This document shows, piece after piece, positions 6,748-10,713 of a DNA stretch of 10,713 nucleotides. Under the pieces are notes generated by a model. That model saw only the letters and a list, made by a program, of their open reading frames with translations. It did no database searches and was not told the DNA's origin. The stretch is from Gammaproteobacteria bacterium (GTDB taxonomy: Bacteria > Pseudomonadota > Gammaproteobacteria > Xanthomonadales > Xanthomonadaceae). Each line of letters opens with the position of its first letter. The first letter of the stretch is position 1. The stretch spans positions 1 to 10,713 of the forward strand of contig JAUIJO010000097.1 of the NCBI GenBank assembly GCA_030431185.1, given 5' to 3'. The translations under genes and the position numbers were made by a program.

Positions 6748-9063
6748 ATGACTGCCCATTGCACCCCGGTCCGCCCCGGACTTTCCCGCCACGCCCTGGC
6801 CGCTGCCGTCGCCGCCGCCCTGGTCCTTGCCCTGCCGGTCGCCGCCGCGGCGCAGGAGGCCGATCCGGTCGATCCCGCCACCACGGCCGACGCCAAGACC
6901 CTCGACACCCTGATGGTCACCGCACAGCGCAAGATCGAGAACGCGCAGGACGTGCCGATCTCCATCACCACCGTCGACCCCGAGAAGCTCGACGTGCTCA
7001 ATTCCGGCGGCGGCGACGTGCGCGTCCTGTCGGGCCGCGTGCCGAGCCTCAACGTGGAGTCCTCGTTCGGTCGTGCCTTCCCGCGTTTCTACATCCGCGG
7101 CTATGGCAACACCGATTTCCGCCTCAACACCTCGCAGCCGGTTTCGCTCGTCTACGACGACGTCGTGCAGGAAAACCCGATCCTCAAGGGCTTCCCGATG
7201 TTCGATCTCGAGCAGGTCGAAGTCCTGCGCGGGCCCCAGGGCTCGCTGTTCGGCCGCAACAGCCCGGCCGGCGTGGTCAAGTTCGACTCGGTGCGCCCGT
7301 CGCAGGACATGGACGGCTACGCCAAGCTCGGCCTCGGCAGCGACAGCATGCTGAATTTCGAAGGCGCGGTCGGCGGCGGTGTCAGCGAGCGCTGGTCCAT
7401 GCGCGCGTCGGCGATGTTCCAGCGCCGCGACGACTGGGTGGACAATACCTTCGACGGCCCCAACGACGGTTTCGAGGGCTATGACGAGTCCGCCGCACGC
7501 GTGCAGGCGCTGTTCGAGGGCGACGGTTTCGAGGCGCTGCTCAACGCCCACGCGCGCCATCTCAACGGCACCGCGCGCCTGTTCCGCGCCAACATCTTCA
7601 AGCCCGGCAGCAACGACCTGGTCGACGGCTTCGACGAGGACAAGGTCTCGCTGGACGGCTACAACCATTCGGAGCTCGACAGCGAGGGCGCCAGCGCACG
7701 CCTGAGCTGGGACCTGGGCGGCTATACCCTGCATTCGATCACCGGCTACGAGTCGGTGGAGACCTACAGCCGCGGCGACGTCGACGGCGGTTACGGCGCG
7801 TCCTTCCTGCCCGATTCGGGCCCCGGGGTGATCCCGTTCGCCTCGGAGACGGCCGACGGCATCCCCGACCACTCGCAGTGGACCCAGGAAATCCGCCTCG
7901 AGTCCGACACCGGCACCGCCTTCGACTGGCAGGCCGGCCTGTTCTATTTCGCCGAGGACTATGACGTCGAGAGCTTCAGCTACGACTCGCTCAATGGCGG
8001 TGCCCAGGACGGCTACCAGCGCGTGCGCCAGACCAACGACTCCTGGGCCGTGTTCGCCGCGGCCACCTGGGAGGTCAGCCCCGCGTTCCAGCTGCGTGGC
8101 GGCCTGCGCTACACCTGGGACGAGAAGGAGCTGACGGTCGAAGAGTACTGGAACACGGGCTTCGTTCCCTGCGTCCTGGAAGGCAAGTGCACCCTCGACC
8201 AGCTCGCCGCGCTCGAGCCGGACGGCGACCTGTCGGCCTCGCCCGAGGACAAGAAGCTGAGCTGGGACCTGTCGGGCACCTACGCCTTCAACGACGACGT
8301 CAAGCTCTACGGTCGCGTCGCCACCGGCTACCGCGGCAGCAGCATCCAGTCCGCCGGCGCCTTCAACGCCAAGTCGGTGGCCGACCCGGAAACCTCCACC
8401 TCGTTCGAGGTGGGCGTCAAGGCCGACCTGTGGGAGCGCCGCGCGCGCCTCAACGCGGGCGTCTTCTACTACGAGGTCAAGGACCAGCAGCTGACCGCCG
8501 TGGGCGGCGCCTCGAACGCCAACATCCTGCTCAACGCCGAACGCAGCACCGGCCAGGGCTTCGAGGTGGATTTCCAGGCCTACCTGACCGACGGCCTGCT
8601 GCTGACCCTGGGAAGCAGCTACAACGACACCGAGATCAAGGACGACGACCTGGCCGTGGCGGTATGCGCGGCCTGCACCGTGACCGATCCGCTCGACGCG
8701 ACCGGCAGGGCGCTGATCGATGGCAACGCCTTGCCGCAGGCGCCGAAGTGGACCCACAACCTGACCCTGCGCTGGGGCGTGCCGATGGGCAACGATGGCG
8801 AGTTCTACGCCTTCACCGACTGGTCGTACCGCAGCGAGGTGAACTACTTCCTGTACGACTCCAGGGAGTTCACCGGCAAGCCGCTGGTGGAAGGCGGCCT
8901 GCGGGTGGGCTACAACTGGGCGTACGGCAAGTACGACGTCGCGCTGTTCGGACGCAACATCCTCGACGAGGTGCAGGCGGTGGGCGGCATCGACTTCAAC
9001 AACCTGACCGGCTTCATCAACGAGCCGCGCGTGGTCGGCGTGGAGTTCAAGGCCGCCTTCTGA
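6748..9063 (+). CDS. TonB-dependent outer-membrane receptor
   Basis: A 771-residue receptor that imports a ligand across the outer membrane using TonB energy. Residues 1-35 are a signal peptide (Ala-rich run ending AAAAQ). A TonB-box-like segment, LDTLMVTAQ, is at 52-60, followed by the plug (about 65-190) with FYIRGYG, VYDDVVQ and VEVLRGPQGSLFGRNSPAGV (157-176). The rest is a 22-strand-type barrel: repeated aromatic/Gly beta strands, the GRVATGYRGSSIQ segment, LDATGRALIDGNALPQAPKW, and a C-terminal strand ending in Phe (VVGVEFKAAF). SPAGVVKFDSVRP in place of the usual GGAINIVT is a trait of a receptor subfamily I recall from Xanthomonadaceae and Alteromonadales; no ligand can be assigned, and siderophore import should not be assumed. 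Cysteines occur only as close pairs in the barrel (475/481 and 640/643). The ATG at 6748 is set by the signal peptide; its ribosome-binding site is weak (CCGAGA). The 303-base gap upstream holds dyads and a hairpin, suggesting individual regulation. Confidence 0.95.
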   Translation: MTAHCTPVRPGLSRHALAAAVAAALVLALPVAAAAQEADPVDPATTADAKTLDTLMVTAQRKIENAQDVPISITTVDPEKLDVLNSGGGDVRVLSGRVPSLNVESSFGRAFPRFYIRGYGNTDFRLNTSQPVSLVYDDVVQENPILKGFPMFDLEQVEVLRGPQGSLFGRNSPAGVVKFDSVRPSQDMDGYAKLGLGSDSMLNFEGAVGGGVSERWSMRASAMFQRRDDWVDNTFDGPNDGFEGYDESAARVQALFEGDGFEALLNAHARHLNGTARLFRANIFKPGSNDLVDGFDEDKVSLDGYNHSELDSEGASARLSWDLGGYTLHSITGYESVETYSRGDVDGGYGASFLPDSGPGVIPFASETADGIPDHSQWTQEIRLESDTGTAFDWQAGLFYFAEDYDVESFSYDSLNGGAQDGYQRVRQTNDSWAVFAAATWEVSPAFQLRGGLRYTWDEKELTVEEYWNTGFVPCVLEGKCTLDQLAALEPDGDLSASPEDKKLSWDLSGTYAFNDDVKLYGRVATGYRGSSIQSAGAFNAKSVADPETSTSFEVGVKADLWERRARLNAGVFYYEVKDQQLTAVGGASNANILLNAERSTGQGFEVDFQAYLTDGLLLTLGSSYNDTEIKDDDLAVAVCAACTVTDPLDATGRALIDGNALPQAPKWTHNLTLRWGVPMGNDGEFYAFTDWSYRSEVNYFLYDSREFTGKPLVEGGLRVGYNWAYGKYDVALFGRNILDEVQAVGGIDFNNLTGFINEPRVVGVEFKAAF

Positions 9064-9090
9064 CCCGGGATCCCCGACCCATGGCAGCAA

Positions 9091-9119
9091 GCGAACGCAG
9101 GGCACGCCCCGGCGTTCGC
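9091..9119 (+). terminator. Stem-loop after the receptor gene, candidate terminator
   Basis: GCGAACGC (9091-9098) and GCGTTCGC (9112-9119) form a perfect 8-bp stem, extended inside by GGG/CCC pairing, starting 28 bases after the receptor stop. No T-run follows, so it may only be an RNA 3'-end structure. It lies ahead of the peroxidase promoter region. Confidence 0.4.
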
Positions 9120-9152
9120 GTTCGCGGCGTCCGCGACGGGTCCCCGGGGCGC

Positions 9153-9158
9153 TATGCT
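9153..9158 (+). promoter_or_regulatory. Candidate -10 element of the glutathione peroxidase gene
   Basis: TATGCT within GCGCTATGCTGTGG ends 32 bases before the peroxidase ATG. There is no recognisable -35 at 16-18 bases. The call rests on the match to the same hexamer, at the same distance, ahead of the TlpA-like gene. Confidence 0.35.
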
Positions 9159-9190
9159 GTGGCCTTGCCCCGCACAGAGGACGCGATCGC

Positions 9191-9676
9191 ATGACCACCG
9201 CCTTCGATTTCAATGCCGTCGACATCGACGGGCGCGAGCAGTCGCTCGATGCCTACCGGGGCAAGGTGCTGCTGGTCGTCAACGTCGCGTCCAAGTGCGG
9301 CTTCACGCCGCAGTACGAAGGCCTGGAGAAGCTCTGGCGGGAATTCGCCGAAAAGGGGCTGGTGATCCTGGGTTTCCCCTGCGACCAGTTCGGGCACCAG
9401 GAGCCCGGGAGCGAGTCGGAGATCAAGGATTTCTGCTCGCTGACCTACGACGTGACCTTCCCGATGTACGCCAAGGTCGACGTCAATGGCGACGCCGCCC
9501 ATCCGCTGTGGAAGTGGCTCAAGGACGAGAAGGGCGGCTTCCTCGGCATCGATGCCATCAAATGGAACTTCAGCAAGTTCCTGGTCGGTCGCGACGGACA
9601 CGTGATCAAGCGCTACGCGCCCACCGACAAGCCGGGCTCGCTGGCTAGCGACATCCAGGCGGCCCTGGGAGGCTAG
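9191..9676 (+). CDS. Glutathione peroxidase family thiol peroxidase (Cys type)
   Basis: A 161-residue cytosolic peroxidase reducing hydrogen peroxide and organic hydroperoxides. The family signature NVASKCGFTPQY puts the peroxidatic Cys at 36; it is encoded by TGC, so this is not a selenoprotein. GFPCDQFGHQEPG (61-73) supplies Gln70, and WNF (125-127) supplies the active-site Trp and Asn. Cys64 and Cys82 also match the positions known in yeast Gpx3, where Cys82 resolves the catalytic cysteine; bacterial enzymes with this layout usually take electrons from thioredoxin rather than glutathione (family knowledge). Asp65 replaces the more common Asn, a frequent variant. Length is normal and there is no signal peptide. 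The ATG at 9191 has an AGAGGA site 9 bases upstream (9176-9181). The gene after it starts 9 bases past the stop, so the two should share a transcript. Bacterial family members go by gpx, btuE or bsaA; I give no symbol. Confidence 0.95.
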   Translation: MTTAFDFNAVDIDGREQSLDAYRGKVLLVVNVASKCGFTPQYEGLEKLWREFAEKGLVILGFPCDQFGHQEPGSESEIKDFCSLTYDVTFPMYAKVDVNGDAAHPLWKWLKDEKGGFLGIDAIKWNFSKFLVGRDGHVIKRYAPTDKPGSLASDIQAALGG

Positions 9677-9685
9677 GAGAGGCCG

Positions 9686-10078
9686 ATGAGTGGCAGGGAA
9701 CGCCCGTACTCCATCCGCTTCGATGCGGGGCGCAGCATGCTTCGCGCCCATGTCACGGGCGTCAACGGCACGTTCGAGACGTCGCTGGGCTACTGGCTCG
9801 AGATCGCCGCGGAAGTGCGGCGGGTCGGACCGGAAAGCCTGCTCGTGGTCGACGACATGAGCGGCGAGGTGCCCCCGGCCGAACAGCTGGCCCGGCTCGT
9901 CGAGGAGCTCATGCACCAAGGCTTCGAAGGCGTCCGGGTGGCTTACGTCGAATCGGATCCCGAGCAGATTCCCGAGGTCGAAGTGGCCGAGCTCCATGCC
10001 CGCGAGCGTGGGTATGCCTTCCGCGTGTTCGGCGATGAAGCCTCGGCGAGGGTCTGGCTACAGTACGGCGACAGCTGA
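9686..10078 (+). CDS. Small STAS/SpoIIAA-like protein of unknown role
   Basis: A 130-residue soluble protein with no signal peptide or membrane segment. The order of elements (YSIRFDAGRSMLRAHVTG strands, a helix around LGYWLEIAAEV, the strand SLLVVDDMSGEVP, helix LARLVEELMHQG, strand VRVAYVE, and a C-terminal ARVWLQYG helix) resembles the alternating alpha/beta fold of STAS or SpoIIAA-like domains, which often act as binding or regulatory modules. The assignment is by pattern only, and I recognise no catalytic motif. It starts 9 bases after the peroxidase stop, and its AGGAG site (9675-9679) overlaps that stop codon, so translation is likely coupled and the protein is probably made together with the peroxidase. 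Many acidic residues fill the second half. It is convergent with the TlpA-like gene, ending 10 bases from that gene's stop. Confidence 0.8.
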   Translation: MSGRERPYSIRFDAGRSMLRAHVTGVNGTFETSLGYWLEIAAEVRRVGPESLLVVDDMSGEVPPAEQLARLVEELMHQGFEGVRVAYVESDPEQIPEVEVAELHARERGYAFRVFGDEASARVWLQYGDS

Positions 10079-10088
10079 AGGCCTGGTG

Positions 10089-10631
10089 TCAGCCGCCCGG
10101 CGGGCGCGCCAGCACTTCCGGAGGCAACAGCGCGAGGATTTCCTGCGAGAAGTCGGTCAGCATGGCTTCGGAGTAGCCCTGATGGACATGGGCGATGCGG
10201 CCGTCGCGTCCGATGACGAACATGTTGGGCAGGACGGAGACGCCGTAGCGTTCGCCCACCTTTCCACGGGCATCGTGCACCCAGATCACGCCGAGGTCCC
10301 GGTTGGCGCGCAGGACCGACAGGAAGTCCCGTCGCGGCTCCTTGAGGTTGATGGCGACCACTTCGAGGTGGTCGCGTCCCACGATCTTCTGTAGCCGGTC
10401 GAGGACGGGCAGTTCCTTTCGGCAAGGGCCGCACCACGAGGCCCAGAAGGTGACGATGAGTACCTTGTCGCGGTACTGGCTCGCCAACAGCTCGTTTCCG
10501 TTGCGGTCGCTGCCCAGCGCATCGGGAGGCAGGTCACCCGGTTCGGGCTGGATGGATTCGGCCGCCGTGGCGGTGAGCGCGAACAGACAGAGCAGCAGGC
10601 CCATGCACGAGGCGCGGCTGAAGATTGGCAT
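10089..10631 (-). CDS. TlpA-like exported thioredoxin-fold disulfide reductase
   Basis: A 180-residue periplasmic thioredoxin-family protein of the TlpA/ResA type. The active site is WCGPC at residues 66-70 (Cys67, Cys70) after VLIVTFWAS, and VLPNMFVIG carries the cis-proline Pro135. Residues 1-24 are a signal peptide (hydrophobic run GLLLCLFALTATAA). A cysteine at 15 lies within the hydrophobic core, not at a lipobox, so a lipoprotein is unlikely. Relatives reduce periplasmic disulfides, often for cytochrome c or copper-site maturation; no such partner gene is in the window, so the role here is open. The alkyl hydroperoxide reductase/TSA annotation is a possible alternative name, but the CxxC favours TlpA. 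The ATG at 10631 follows a GGGGA site about 7 bases upstream and a plausible promoter. The C terminus ends ARPPGG. Confidence 0.92.
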   Translation of the reverse strand: MPIFSRASCMGLLLCLFALTATAAESIQPEPGDLPPDALGSDRNGNELLASQYRDKVLIVTFWASWCGPCRKELPVLDRLQKIVGRDHLEVVAINLKEPRRDFLSVLRANRDLGVIWVHDARGKVGERYGVSVLPNMFVIGRDGRIAHVHQGYSEAMLTDFSQEILALLPPEVLARPPGG

Positions 10632-10663
10632 CGGTGTCCCCGGGTTCGTCCATGACTGCCCGA

Positions 10664-10691
10664 AGCATATGGATTTTCGGGACCGTGTCGA
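10664..10691 (-). promoter_or_regulatory. Candidate sigma-70 promoter of the TlpA-like gene
   Basis: On the minus strand TCGACA (10686-10691, 5/6 match to the -35 consensus) lies 16 bases before TATGCT (10664-10669, 4/6 match to -10), which is 32 bases before the ATG. A dyad, CCCGAA (10659-10664) and TTCGGG (10676-10681), spans the -10 region and could be an operator. Confidence 0.45.
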
Positions 10692-10713
10692 GCCCGGTAT
10701 GGGACGGCCTGGC

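Noticed and set aside
6589..9225. An 878-codon minus-strand ORF opposite the receptor, and a 576-codon one (4684-6414) opposite the amidohydrolase
   Set aside because: Both are mirror frames of real genes with full motif support, have no recognisable domain and have biased low-complexity composition.
9296..9298. Selenocysteine codon in the glutathione peroxidase
   Set aside because: The catalytic position 36 is TGC (Cys), not TGA, and no selenocysteine insertion element is needed.
1..10713. tRNA, rRNA, CRISPR array, insertion sequence, integrase or defence system
   Set aside because: Read for on both strands; no tRNA cloverleaf, spaced repeats, transposase or integrase motifs, or defence-gene families were found.

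Overview
The window is GC-rich throughout (roughly two thirds G+C or higher by eye) and gene-dense. The gene content points to a gammaproteobacterium of the Lysobacteraceae/Xanthomonadaceae type (Lysobacter, Luteimonas or a relative): a periplasmic M3 peptidase, a large TonB-dependent receptor with the motif SPAGVVKFDSVRP, a secreted amidohydrolase, and the start of a very large cyclic-glucan-synthase-like protein. This placement is an inference from family resemblance, not from a marker gene.

Layout. On the minus strand at the left edge is the first 231 codons of an NdvB/ChvB-like (GT84/GH94-type) protein (1-694, cut by the window). Upstream of it, also on the minus strand, is a complete signal-peptide-bearing M3 metallopeptidase of the Dcp/oligopeptidase A type (845-3058), closed by a textbook intrinsic terminator (784-815). 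It diverges from a plus-strand set: a DUF1223 thioredoxin-fold-like exported protein (3337-4140), an exported amidohydrolase with a long N-terminal extra domain (4369-6444), a TonB-dependent outer-membrane receptor (6748-9063), a Cys-type glutathione peroxidase (9191-9676) and a small STAS-like protein (9686-10078) that is almost certainly cotranscribed with the peroxidase. A minus-strand exported TlpA-like thioredoxin (10089-10631) converges on that pair with a 10-base gap.

How the genes fit together. Most products carry signal peptides and act in the periplasm or outer membrane. The receptor, amidohydrolase and M3 peptidase could in principle form an uptake-and-degradation route for small peptides or amides, but spacing of 228 and 303 bases between the plus-strand genes argues for separate promoters rather than one operon. 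Three products (DUF1223, glutathione peroxidase, TlpA-like) rely on reactive cysteines.

The 303-base gap ahead of the receptor holds the most structured non-coding sequence: two adjacent dyads in a locally AT-rich patch, then a perfect 8-bp stem, a 12-bp palindrome and a 28-codon ORF that overlaps the receptor start. I see no tRNA, rRNA, insertion sequence, CRISPR array, integrase or phage gene, and no clear evidence of an undescribed multi-gene system; the window looks like ordinary chromosomal backbone with a few regulatory points worth checking.
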